DNA of 64,000 nucleotides from Ilumatobacter coccineus YM16-304. Its GTDB lineage: Bacteria > Actinomycetota > Acidimicrobiia > Acidimicrobiales > Ilumatobacteraceae. The stretch lies in contig NC_020520.1 of NCBI RefSeq assembly GCF_000348785.1, forward strand, positions 2,046,001 to 2,110,000. Reading direction: 5' to 3'. The notes under the pieces were generated by a model. The model was not told the DNA's origin and did no database searches. It was given only the letters and a program-made list of their open reading frames with translations. Positions 51,892 through 60,317 of the stretch are shown piece by piece. The position numbers were made by a program, and so were the translations under genes. The first letter of the stretch is position 1. Every line of letters starts with the position of its first letter.

Positions 51892-52980
51892 TCACCAGGC
51901 GTCGGTGCGGACCCCGACGCGGTCGTACTGGTTGCCGAGGACGACACCGAGCTTGCGTGCTTCACCGTCGTGGAGGCTGATGCCGGGCCGTCCGTGAGCG
52001 AAGCGATAGTTGCAGATGATGCCGACGTCGCCCTGGCGCCAGTTGATCGGGCTGCCGAACTCGTCGTACAGGTCGATCCACTGCTGGATCTCGTCGCGGG
52101 AGATCTCGCTGTCGTCGCCGAACGTCATGTGCAGCGGCCGTTCGTCGTAGGGGAGGTGCTGCACGAGCGGCCAGGTGTCGAACCACATGCCGTGGTCGGC
52201 GAGGCTGCTGTAGAGCACGTTGCGATCGAGCCCTGGGAAGTACTCGAACGCCGGGCAGTAGAAGCGGGTCTTGAGCAGGCGGTTGTCGCCCCATTCGACG
52301 GCCAGACGCTGATCACGCGCCCGGCTCGCCGCCAGGTTCGGGTCGTCGGTGCCGAACGACTTCTGCCAGTGGTTGTAGACGCCGAACTCGGTCTTGCCGA
52401 GGAACTGCTCCTGGTCGGTGAGGTTGCGGTGGTAGCAGACCCCGAGATCCTTCAGCTTCTGTCCGAGTGGCGTGCTGAGCAGCTTGTCGGTGACGGCGAC
52501 CGAATCCGACACCCAGGTCGCTCCGCGGCTCGGCGACCCGTCGTCCGGAACCGGGAGGGTCTCCTTGGCGAGGAAGCTGATCACGCGCGTGCTGCGGCCC
52601 ACGTAGGCCATCTCGTGGTGGTAGTGCAGCCATGCCGAGAGTGGTGCACCGATCTCGTAGACGTTGGGCTCGATGTTGCCGCGGGGGTTCGCTCCACCCT
52701 CGTACGACATCTCGTCGTCGATGATGAGCTTGGCGGCGGCACGCATGTCGACCAACTCGGTCAAGCCGGTGTTGGTGAGGTGCACGAGCCCGACGCGGTC
52801 GTACGTGTCGCGCACGAGCTGAGCGAACGAACTCCCGCGGCGCAGGTCGGCGGCACCGAGGCCCATGCCGGCACAGTCGATGGTGTAGCTCTCCGGGTCG
52901 ACGGCGGCTTCACCCGCCCACCAGTTCGGCTCCACGACGTCGTCGAGCGGCTGCAGTTCTGAGTATTCGACGATGGCCAT
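51892..52980 (-). CDS. TauD/TfdA-like Fe(II)/2-oxoglutarate dioxygenase
   Basis: The 362-residue protein has the non-haem iron fold of the TauD family. The N-terminal metal motif appears as HHEMAYVGRS (His-x-Glu, as in the clavaminate synthase branch, instead of His-x-Asp). The distal histidine and the 2-oxoglutarate-binding arginine lie in NYRFAHGRPGISL. Between them is a substrate-binding insert (ATWVSDSVAVTDKLLS). The substrate is unknown. A small hairpin (CCCGA/TCGGG, 53022-53040) lies upstream in the 157-nt gap to the SelW-like gene. Confidence 0.85.
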   Translation of the reverse strand: MAIVEYSELQPLDDVVEPNWWAGEAAVDPESYTIDCAGMGLGAADLRRGSSFAQLVRDTYDRVGLVHLTNTGLTELVDMRAAAKLIIDDEMSYEGGANPRGNIEPNVYEIGAPLSAWLHYHHEMAYVGRSTRVISFLAKETLPVPDDGSPSRGATWVSDSVAVTDKLLSTPLGQKLKDLGVCYHRNLTDQEQFLGKTEFGVYNHWQKSFGTDDPNLAASRARDQRLAVEWGDNRLLKTRFYCPAFEYFPGLDRNVLYSSLADHGMWFDTWPLVQHLPYDERPLHMTFGDDSEISRDEIQQWIDLYDEFGSPINWRQGDVGIICNYRFAHGRPGISLHDGEARKLGVVLGNQYDRVGVRTDAW

Positions 52981-53137
52981 GGCAGGCTCCGATCGCAGTC
53001 ATCACGGTGGCGGGACCTAATCCCGATGCTTTCAGTCGGGAATCGTAACCGTGCTCGGCTGGATGTGGCGCACGCACGTCCACAAAGTCGCGAAGTGGGG
53101 TGTCTACCTGCGCCGACGCGCTGGCCGCGGAGTGTCG

Positions 53138-53407
53138 TCAGGTGCCGTAGCGAGCAACGCCGTCACCGAATCGCTCGGTGAACAGGTCGAGCACCTCGCC
53201 GGGCTCGGCATGCCGGCCCGTGACCGCCTTCGAGTAGATCGTCTCGCCGTCGACCACGACGTCGAACACTCCGGCCGACCCGGTGACGAGCGTGAGCGAC
53301 TCGATGACGTGCTGATAGTTCGAGAGCAGATCGTCGACCGCGCTCACGGCGCGGGACGAATAATCTCAAGGGACGCAGTAGGTGATGGAGATCACGTGCT
53401 TGTGCAT
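53138..53407 (-). CDS. Candidate selenoprotein: SelW/Rdx-family protein with CxxU (Sec14)
   Basis: From the ATG at 53407 the frame gives 89 residues with one internal TGA (53366-53368, codon 14). The start reads MHKHVISITYCVPU-DYSSRAV: a strand, then Cys11-Val-Pro-Sec14, the redox motif of the SelW/SelT/SelH/Rdx thioredoxin-like family at its expected place. The rest fits that family: AVDDLLSNYQHVIESLTLV, then GSAGVFDVVVDGETIYSK (the G-x-F-x-V-x-V-D-G strand pair) and GRHAEPGEVLDLF. A SECIS-like hairpin begins 11 nt after the TGA. A caller ignoring recoding would start at the GTG at 53347, after the active site. It lies 83 nt downstream of ppc on the same strand. The function is probably thiol/selenol redox; the partner is unknown. 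Confidence 0.88.
53338..53365 (-). promoter_or_regulatory. Bacterial SECIS element (predicted) of the SelW-like gene
   Basis: On the minus strand, eleven nucleotides after the TGA come CCGCGC (53354-53349), a CGTGA loop (53348-53344) and GCGCGG (53343-53338), a perfect 6-bp stem. The 11-nt distance equals that in E. coli fdhF, and the loop has a G in its first two positions and a GU. The GTG that a gene caller would choose as start lies in this loop. Confidence 0.75.
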
Positions 53408-53426
53408 GCCGCCCAGCGTACCGATC

Positions 53427-53488
53427 GGCCAGCGGCCGGGCAGCCAGGCAGCCAGGCAGCCGGGTCGCTTGGTGGCCAGCGGCCGGGC
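53427..53488. repeat. 15-bp direct repeat with short 8-bp repeats between
   Basis: GGCCAGCGGCCGGGC occurs at 53427-53441 and 53474-53488. Between the copies is a run of CAGCCAGG-like 8-mers (three units). It fills most of the gap between ppc and the SelW-like gene. Confidence 0.7.
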
Positions 53489-53490
53489 GG

Positions 53491-56283
53491 TCAGCCCGAG
53501 TTGCGGATTCCCGTGGCGATCGCGTTGATCGTGAGCTGGATGCCGCGCTGCACCAGTTCGTCGTCGTCACCGTCGCGGAAGCGCCGCAGCAGGTCGACCT
53601 GCATGACGTGCAACGGGTCGAGATACGGGTACCGGTTGCGCAGGCTGCGGGCGAGCAACGGGTTGTCGTTGAGCGGGTCGGGCGAGCCGGTGATGTGCGC
53701 GTGCCAGGTGCGCGTGGTGGCGTGCTCCTGCTCGATGCGTCCGAAGATGTCACTGCGGGTGCTGTCGTCTTCCACCAGCACGTCGGCGTAGCGGCGACCG
53801 ATGTCGATGTCGGCCTTCGCCAACACCATGCCCATGTTGTCGATGATCGTTCGGAAGAATCCCCACGAGCCGTACATCTCGGTGAGGAGGTCGGCGTTCG
53901 CGTCGTCGGCTGCGGCGAACGTGTCGAACGCCGACCCGGCCCCGAACCAGGCGGGGATCATCAGACGACACTGCGTCCAGCCGAACACCCACGGAATCGC
54001 GCGGAGGTCTTCGATGGCCTGCGACTTCTTCCTCGATGCCGGTCGGCTGCCGACGTTGAGCGTCGCGATCTCGTTGGTCGGCGTGATCTGACGGAAGAAC
54101 GTGACGAACCGGTCGTCGCCGTAGACGAGCCGTTGATAGGCGTCGAACGCGGTCGAGGCCATGTCGTTCATCGCAGCGACGTATCTCGGATCGGGGGCGT
54201 CGGCTGCGTCGGCCGAGCGGCACGAGGCGTGCAGGGTGGCGGCCACGAGCGTTTCGAGGTTGCGGCGGGCGAGCGCGGGCTGCGCGTACTTGGCGGCGAC
54301 CATCTCGCCCTGTTCGGTGACTCTGATCGCTCGGTCGACCGAACCGGCCGGCTGAGCGAGGATGGCCTGATAGGCGGGGCCGCCACCGCGGCCGACGGTG
54401 CCGCCGCGACCGTGGAACAGTCGCAGTCGCACACCGGCGTCGTCGGCGGCAGCGAGCAGCGAGGCCTGCGCGTGGAAGAGGTTCCACTGCGACGACAGGT
54501 AGCCGCCATCCTTGTTCGAGTCGGAGTAGCCGATCATCACCTCTTGGCGATTGCCCCGCGACGCCACGAGGTCGCGGTAGGTCGGATGTTCCATGAGCGC
54601 CGTGACGGTCGCGGCCGATGCCGCGAGGTCGCCGATCGTCTCGAAGAGCGGGACGATGTCGAGTTGCGCCGAGGCCGGAGCGTCGTCGGTGGCGACCGTC
54701 ATCAGACCGATTTCCTTGAGCAGGACCGCAACCTCCAGCACGTCGCTGACGGCCGTGGCCATCGAGATGACGTAGTGCGGCACCGCTCGCGCACCGAGTT
54801 CGGCCACGGCTTCGGCGGCGGCATCGAGGACGGCGAGTTCTTGTCGGGTCTGATCGGAGTAGACCGCAGTGCGGTGACGGAGCCCACGAGGGCTCGTCAG
54901 TTCGGCGCTCAGGATCTCGACCCGGGCGTCTTCGTCGAGTTCGAGGTAGTCGGGGCACACCCCGGCCTGAGCGAACAGGTCGGCCACGACCGCTTCGTGC
55001 ACGGCGGAGTTCTGCCGCATGTCGAGACCGCACAGATGTGCGCCGAACGTCGCCACCGCTCGGCGGACCGGTTCGACCGATGCCTCGGCCAGGTCTCGGG
55101 CCCCGTGCGAGCGGAGCGAGGCGGCGACGACGTCGAGGTCGGCGAGCAGTTGGTCGAGCGACGGGTACGCCTCGAGCGGGACCCTCGGGGGCGGGCCGCC
55201 GAGCGCACCGGCCCCGGCGTCGAGCACGTGGTCGGCAAACGCGTACAGGCGCGCGTACATGCCGCGCAGCGCCCGCCGGTACGGCTCGTCGGCTCGGAAC
55301 CGCGACTCGTCTTCGGACGCCTCGGCCAGCGCTTCGAGCTCGGGCGTCGGCGTGATGAGGCGGGCCGACATCGACAACTCGGTCGACAGCGCGTACAGCG
55401 CGTCGAGATGGTGACCGAGGGCGGTCTCGGCCTGACGCTGGATCGCGAGGCGCATCACCTCGGCGGTGACGAACGGGTTGCCGTCGCGGTCGCCACCGAT
55501 CCACGAGCCCATGCTGACCACGCTCGACGCGTCGAGGTCGTCGACGCCGAGACGGTCGGCGGCGAGGCGTTCGAGATCTCGCTCGAGGGTCGGGATCGTC
55601 TCGAAAAGACTGGCGTCGTAGTACCGCAGCGCCTCGTTGATCTCGTCGGACACACGAAGCTTCGACAGCCGAAGTATCGCGGTCTGCCAGAGCGTGAGGA
55701 TCTTCACGTCGAGCGCTGCTTCGATCTCGGCTCTGGCCGGATCGCTGTCGTCGAGCAGCGAACGTTCTTCGAGCAGGTCGGCGATCACGCCGAGCACGTC
55801 GAGGATGGTCTTGCGGCGCACTTCGGTCGGGTGCGCGGTGATCACCGGGCTCACCTGGAGGTCGGCGACGACCGAGGCGATGGCGTCGATCGGCGTGCCC
55901 GTCGAGGAGATCGCGTCGAGAGCTGCCTCGAGGCTGCCGGGCTGTGGGCCGCTCCCGCTTCGCCGGTGGTGACGACGACGACGCTCGACGTGGACGTCTT
56001 CGGCGGTGTTCGCCAACAGCGAGAGCCAGTCGAACGCCCGAATGACGTGGAGCTGCTGGTCGATCGGTTGCTCGCCGAGCGTTCGTTGGAGATCGTCGAC
56101 CGAGCTGGTGCCGCTGCGTCGACCCTCGACGGCGATCTGGCGGACCGACTCGACGAGTTCGAACGTGTCGTCGCCCGCCTGCTCGCGCACCACGTCGCCG
56201 AGCAGCCGCCCGAGCAGACGGATGTCGTTGCCGAGTTCTTCGTATCCGGACGTGTCAGGAGTGCTCACCGTTCCAGTCAACAC
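53491..56283 (-). CDS. ppc: Phosphoenolpyruvate carboxylase
   Basis: The 930-residue protein carboxylates PEP to oxaloacetate, replenishing the TCA cycle. Catalytic segments are VITAHPTEVRRKT (essential His), IGGDRDGNPFVT, GYSDSNKDGGYLSSQW and FHGRGGTVGRGGGP; the C terminus reads NAIATGIRNSG in place of the usual GIAAGMRNTG. Length is as expected. The start may be the ATG at 56283 or the GTG 15 nt downstream. With pckG in the same window, the PEP-oxaloacetate node is complete in both directions. Confidence 0.97.
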   Translation of the reverse strand: MLTGTVSTPDTSGYEELGNDIRLLGRLLGDVVREQAGDDTFELVESVRQIAVEGRRSGTSSVDDLQRTLGEQPIDQQLHVIRAFDWLSLLANTAEDVHVERRRRHHRRSGSGPQPGSLEAALDAISSTGTPIDAIASVVADLQVSPVITAHPTEVRRKTILDVLGVIADLLEERSLLDDSDPARAEIEAALDVKILTLWQTAILRLSKLRVSDEINEALRYYDASLFETIPTLERDLERLAADRLGVDDLDASSVVSMGSWIGGDRDGNPFVTAEVMRLAIQRQAETALGHHLDALYALSTELSMSARLITPTPELEALAEASEDESRFRADEPYRRALRGMYARLYAFADHVLDAGAGALGGPPPRVPLEAYPSLDQLLADLDVVAASLRSHGARDLAEASVEPVRRAVATFGAHLCGLDMRQNSAVHEAVVADLFAQAGVCPDYLELDEDARVEILSAELTSPRGLRHRTAVYSDQTRQELAVLDAAAEAVAELGARAVPHYVISMATAVSDVLEVAVLLKEIGLMTVATDDAPASAQLDIVPLFETIGDLAASAATVTALMEHPTYRDLVASRGNRQEVMIGYSDSNKDGGYLSSQWNLFHAQASLLAAADDAGVRLRLFHGRGGTVGRGGGPAYQAILAQPAGSVDRAIRVTEQGEMVAAKYAQPALARRNLETLVAATLHASCRSADAADAPDPRYVAAMNDMASTAFDAYQRLVYGDDRFVTFFRQITPTNEIATLNVGSRPASRKKSQAIEDLRAIPWVFGWTQCRLMIPAWFGAGSAFDTFAAADDANADLLTEMYGSWGFFRTIIDNMGMVLAKADIDIGRRYADVLVEDDSTRSDIFGRIEQEHATTRTWHAHITGSPDPLNDNPLLARSLRNRYPYLDPLHVMQVDLLRRFRDGDDDELVQRGIQLTINAIATGIRNSG

Positions 56284-56343
56284 GATGTGAGCGGGCTCCG
56301 CGGGTGAGCGTCGTGAACTGTTCGTGACGCGGCGGTGCCCGGT

Positions 56344-56832
56344 TCAGCGGGGGAGTGCGAGTTCGAACGTCTGGCCGCCGTATCCGCTGATCTGATCGCG
56401 CCCTTCGATCGTGACCGTCGCGACGTCGTCGGGGATCTCGATGCCCGACTGGCTTCTCGTGAACGGCTGCTCCGACGCGTGGTCGTGCGTGAGGATGCGT
56501 TCGGCGTAGACCGTGCCGTCGGGGCCGACCACGCGCCACGCGTCGGCGTAGCGCTCGGGGCTGTCGTACGGCGCCGAGAGCGTGGCCGACACGGTCCAGG
56601 TGCCGCCGTCGAGCGTGGCCGTTGCGTCGATCACGTCGGGAAACAGTTCGTCGGCGACTGTTTCGCTCGCCTCGGTCTGCTCGGCTGGTTCGGTGGTGGG
56701 TTGCGCCGTCGGCTCGGTCGCGTCGGCTGATGACTCGGCGACGGCCGCGGTGGGCTCATCCGAGCCGCCGCAGGCGCTCAGCGCCGACAGGGCGACGACG
56801 GAGAAACAAGCGATGGCGAGGCGACGATGCAC
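56344..56832 (-). CDS. Lipoprotein of unknown function
   Basis: From the GTG at 56832 the product has 162 residues with a lipoprotein signal (IACFSVVALSALSAC), a Thr/Glu/Ala-rich spacer (residues about 30-65), then a small beta-rich domain (GGTWTVSATLSAPYDSPERYADAW, GTVYAERILTHDHASEQPFTRS, VTIEGRDQISGYGGQTFEL). The domain looks like an Ig-like or FN3-like sandwich. A longer in-frame extension upstream overlaps glgA antisense and lacks signal-peptide character. Confidence 0.78.
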   Translation of the reverse strand: MHRRLAIACFSVVALSALSACGGSDEPTAAVAESSADATEPTAQPTTEPAEQTEASETVADELFPDVIDATATLDGGTWTVSATLSAPYDSPERYADAWRVVGPDGTVYAERILTHDHASEQPFTRSQSGIEIPDDVATVTIEGRDQISGYGGQTFELALPR

Positions 56833-56885
56833 GCCGTCGACGGTAGCTGCGGAGTGAGCGCCGGATTCCGCGCCATGATGAAGAC

Positions 56886-58274
56886 ATGCGCGTCCTGTTC
56901 GCCACCGCTGAGCTGTCTCCCGTCGCAACGGTCGGCGGACTCGCCGCGGCGGCCGCAGGTCTCGGGGCCGAACTCCGCCGTTCGGGCGTCGATCTCGACC
57001 TCGTCATGCCCGACTACGGCGACATCGCGCTCGTCGACGAGACCACGGTCGAACTCGACGTTCCCGACTGGGTGGGTGCCGCGGTCGCCCGGCAAGGACG
57101 CCACCCGGCGGTCGGGCCACTCACCCTCATCGGGGTGCCGGGCATGGCTCGCCCGCATCCCTACCTGCAGCCCGACGGCGCCGGCTGGCCCGACAACGCC
57201 GAGCGGTTCTTCCGCTTCGCCCGGGCGGTCGCCGCGTACTGCGAGCGCACCCAGCCCGACGTACTGCACCTCAACGACTGGCACACGGGCGCCGCACTCG
57301 CCGCGCTCGACGATCCGCCGCCGAGCGTGGTGTCGATCCACAACCTGGCGTATCAGGGCGTCGCCGACGGAGCGTGGCTCGACCGCATCGGACTCAACGC
57401 CTCGCACTACGAGTGGTGGGGCGACACGAATCCACTGTCGGGCGCGTTGGCCCTGGCAGACCGCATCGTCGCGGTCTCCCCGAACTACTCCGGGGAGATC
57501 CAGACCGCCGCCAACGGGTTCGGTCTCGACGGCCCGCTGCGCAACCGAGCCGACGCACTCGTCGGCATCCTCAACGGCATCGACACCGACGTCTGGAACC
57601 CTGCGACCGACCCGCACATCGCGGCCAACTACGACGCCGCCACCCTCGACGCGAAGCAGGCCAGCCGTGACGCGCTCGTCGAGCGGTTCGGGTGGTCCGC
57701 CGAAGGCGGCGACGCTCCGATCGCCACCGTGGTGACCCGCCTGACCGAGCAAAAGGGCATCGACCTGCTCGTTCCGCTCATCCCGCTGCTCGATCAGATT
57801 CCCATGCGACTGGCGATCCTCGGGTCGGGCGATGCGGTGCTCGCCAGCCGCCTCGCCGAACTGGCCGCTCGCTTCCCCGACGTGTTCGCGTTCGTCGACG
57901 GCTACGACGAGACCTTGTCGCACCTGCTCTTCGCCGGCGGCGACCTCTTCCTCGTGCCGAGTCGGTTCGAACCATGCGGTCTCACGCAGATGCAGGCCAT
58001 GCGATACGGCACGATCCCGGTCGTGACCGCGGTCGGCGGTCTGGTCGACACCGTGCCCGACGCCGATGCCTCGCCGACCGGTGTGGGCTTCGTCGCCGCC
58101 GAGGTCTCGTCCGAGCACCTCCTCGCGGCGCTGTTCCGAGCGGCTCGCCGGGTGACCAACAAGCGACGACGCACCGCACTGCAGAAGCGCATGATGTCGA
58201 TCGACCACTCGTGGACGGCTCCAGCGGCCGAATACGCCGCGCTGTACGACGAACTCGTCGCCGAACGAGGCTGA
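56886..58274 (+). CDS. glgA: Glycogen/starch synthase, GT5 type
   Basis: The 462-residue protein is a GT5-family glycosyltransferase adding glucose from ADP-glucose to glycogen. It has LHLNDWHTGAAL, ILNGIDTDVWNP, TRLTEQKGIDLL and PSRFEPCGLTQMQAMRYGT. The N-terminal nucleotide-sugar loop reads SPVATVGGLAAAAAG: the conserved Lys of KxGGL (K15 in E. coli) is Thr15. That Lys contacts ADP-glucose, so donor use may differ. It is followed by glgC after 52 nt, supporting a glycogen role. Confidence 0.92.
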   Translation: MRVLFATAELSPVATVGGLAAAAAGLGAELRRSGVDLDLVMPDYGDIALVDETTVELDVPDWVGAAVARQGRHPAVGPLTLIGVPGMARPHPYLQPDGAGWPDNAERFFRFARAVAAYCERTQPDVLHLNDWHTGAALAALDDPPPSVVSIHNLAYQGVADGAWLDRIGLNASHYEWWGDTNPLSGALALADRIVAVSPNYSGEIQTAANGFGLDGPLRNRADALVGILNGIDTDVWNPATDPHIAANYDAATLDAKQASRDALVERFGWSAEGGDAPIATVVTRLTEQKGIDLLVPLIPLLDQIPMRLAILGSGDAVLASRLAELAARFPDVFAFVDGYDETLSHLLFAGGDLFLVPSRFEPCGLTQMQAMRYGTIPVVTAVGGLVDTVPDADASPTGVGFVAAEVSSEHLLAALFRAARRVTNKRRRTALQKRMMSIDHSWTAPAAEYAALYDELVAERG

Positions 58275-58312
58275 TCTCGCCGGGAGGCCTGACGTGGTCG
58301 GTGGACACGTTG

Positions 58313-58318
58313 TAGGTT
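58313..58318 (+). promoter_or_regulatory. -10 box TAGGTT before glgC
   Basis: TAGGTT lies 8 nt before the glgC ATG, with a possible -35 CTGACG at 58289-58294 (18-bp spacing). No Shine-Dalgarno sequence is seen, so the message may be leaderless. Confidence 0.5.
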
Positions 58319-58326
58319 CAGAGCCA

Positions 58327-59565
58327 ATGGCAACCGACCCGAACGTTCTCGTCATCGTCCTCGCCGGAGGCGAGGGCAAACGCTTGCAGCCGCTCACCAA
58401 CGACCGTGCCAAACCAGCGGTCCCGTTCGCCGGGACCTATCGGATGATCGACTTCGCCCTGTCGAACTTCGCCAACGCCGGTTACCTCAAGATCGTCGTC
58501 CTCACGCAGTACAAGAGCCACAGCCTCGACCGCCACATCACGCAGACCTGGCGGTTCTCGGCGATGCTCGACGACTACGTCACGCCGGTGCCGGCCCAGA
58601 TGCGGCGTGGTCCGTACTGGTTCCAGGGGTCGGCCGACGCGATCTATCAGAACCTCAATCTCATCCACGACGAGAAGCCCGACATCGTCTGCGTGTTCGG
58701 CGCCGACCACATCTACCGGATGGATCCGCGCCAGATGGTCGAAGAACACCGCGAGAACGGAGCGGGCGTCACCGTCGCGGCGATCCCGGTGCCGAAGCAC
58801 GAAGCGCGCGAGTTCGGCGTGATCGAATCCGACGCCGACGGCAAGATCATCGCCTTCCACGAGAAGGTCGACAATCCGCCCACCATGCCTGGCAACGACG
58901 AGATGTGTCTCGCGAGCATGGGCAACTACGTGTTCAACACCCAGACGCTCATCGACATCGTCACCCCGCAGGGGGTCGCCGACGAGAAGAGCACGCTCAC
59001 CGACCTCGGCGGCGACGTCATTCCGGCGCTCACCGCGACCGGCGACGCTCGCGTCTACGACTTCTCGAAGAACGTCATCCCCGGCCAAGACGCTCGCGAG
59101 CGGGGCTACTGGCGTGACGTCGGAACGCTCGATGCGTTCTTCCACGCCAACATGGACCTCATCGCTCCGGTTCCGCACTTCAACCTCTACAACGACAAGT
59201 GGCCGGTGTTCACCACCCGCAAGGCGCTGCCGCCCGCCAAGGTGTCGCGGGGACGGGGTGGAGAGCCGGCGTTCGTCGACGGCAGCCTGCTCTGCCAGGG
59301 ATCGATCATCTCCGGAGCTCACGTCGAGAACTCGATCATCGGGCCGGGCACGTACATCGATCACGACGCCCACGTCACCGAGTCGATCATCTTCCCCGGT
59401 GTACGCATCGGTGCAGGTGCTCGACTGCACCGCTGCATCGTCGACAAGAACGTCGCCGTGCCCGACTTCCGACGGATCGGACACGAAGCCGAACTCGACC
59501 GCGCCGAGTTCACGGTGAGCGATGAAGGCGTCGTCGTGCTGCCGAAGGACTACAAGTTCAGCTGA
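58327..59565 (+). CDS. glgC: Glucose-1-phosphate adenylyltransferase
   Basis: The 412-residue enzyme makes ADP-glucose from ATP and glucose-1-phosphate, the committed step of glycogen synthesis. It has VLAGGEGKRLQPLTNDRAKPAVPF, YWFQGSADAIYQNL, FGADHIYRMD and GYWRDVGTLDAF, then a left-handed beta-helix with hexapeptide repeats (SIISGAHVENSIIGPGTYID). The ATG at 58327 matches the family N terminus; an in-frame start at 58294 would overlap the promoter. The last 16 nt overlap the end of the convergent gene. Confidence 0.97.
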   Translation: MATDPNVLVIVLAGGEGKRLQPLTNDRAKPAVPFAGTYRMIDFALSNFANAGYLKIVVLTQYKSHSLDRHITQTWRFSAMLDDYVTPVPAQMRRGPYWFQGSADAIYQNLNLIHDEKPDIVCVFGADHIYRMDPRQMVEEHRENGAGVTVAAIPVPKHEAREFGVIESDADGKIIAFHEKVDNPPTMPGNDEMCLASMGNYVFNTQTLIDIVTPQGVADEKSTLTDLGGDVIPALTATGDARVYDFSKNVIPGQDARERGYWRDVGTLDAFFHANMDLIAPVPHFNLYNDKWPVFTTRKALPPAKVSRGRGGEPAFVDGSLLCQGSIISGAHVENSIIGPGTYIDHDAHVTESIIFPGVRIGAGARLHRCIVDKNVAVPDFRRIGHEAELDRAEFTVSDEGVVVLPKDYKFS

Positions 59566-60317
59566 CGGGCCTGCGCTGAGCGGAGGAAGTCGGCGCCGAG
59601 GATCGGTGTCGTGCCCGCGGCGAGGTCGGCGGCGAACCGACGCAACAGATCGGTGGCGCCGAATGCGTCGGCCGGGTGTCGCATCGGCGGCGGTGACACG
59701 TCGTCGCCGTTGTGCTCCACACGGGAGTCGGGGAACAGCGTGAGCGTGGCGGCATCGGTCGGCCCGGCCGCCTGCGCCTCGAAGCGGGGGAGCGCGTCGT
59801 CGACGACTTGGATCTCGACGCGATCGGGGTCGGGCCAGCGGACGATTCGTGCCACCAGCACCGCCAGGCTCGCGGCCGAGATGGTCCGCGACGGCGTGGT
59901 GGTGATCCAGACGCGATCGACCTGCCCGAACGCTTGCACGACCTGCATCCATCGCTGGACCGCCGGTGCCATCGGAATCGGGTCGCCGAGGACCCACCGT
60001 CCGCTCGCCGTCGGAAGTGCCTGGCCGTGGGCGAGGCCGTCGGGGACGAGCACGACCCCCACGCCTCGGTCGATGAGTCGGGCCGCGTCGGCCAGCCGCC
60101 GATCGGGTGGCGTGCCGACGACCGCGACGTCGGCGTCGATCGAGTCGACGACACGATCGAGGTCGACGACCTTGGCGCGGGTCTCGGCCTTGATCTCGGC
60201 GGCGTCGGCACCAGCGGCGGCGGCGACCTTCCAGTCGAGTCGATCGGCGGCCGCAGCGAACATGGCGGTGCCGGTGTCTCCGGCGACCACGAACCGAGTT
60301 CGCTTCGATCGCGCCAT
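59550..60317 (-). CDS. Protein with NAD-binding-like N terminus (Gfo/Idh/MocA-like?)
   Basis: The 255-residue protein begins FVVAGDTGTAMFAAAADRLDW, which resembles a Rossmann loop without the full GxGxxG, and continues with VAVVGTPPDRRLADAARLIDRGVGVVLV, as in Gfo/Idh/MocA oxidoreductases. The C-terminal half is not recognised. It overlaps the LLM gene upstream by one base (TGATG), so the two are probably co-translated. Function is unknown. Confidence 0.6.
   Translation of the reverse strand: MARSKRTRFVVAGDTGTAMFAAAADRLDWKVAAAAGADAAEIKAETRAKVVDLDRVVDSIDADVAVVGTPPDRRLADAARLIDRGVGVVLVPDGLAHGQALPTASGRWVLGDPIPMAPAVQRWMQVVQAFGQVDRVWITTTPSRTISAASLAVLVARIVRWPDPDRVEIQVVDDALPRFEAQAAGPTDAATLTLFPDSRVEHNGDDVSPPPMRHPADAFGATDLLRRFAADLAAGTTPILGADFLRSAQARQLNL

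Noticed and set aside
53138-53347. A 69-residue gene starting with GTG at 53347
   Set aside because: It lacks the redox motif of its own family, which lies just upstream in the same frame across one TGA; the GTG is in the loop of the predicted SECIS.
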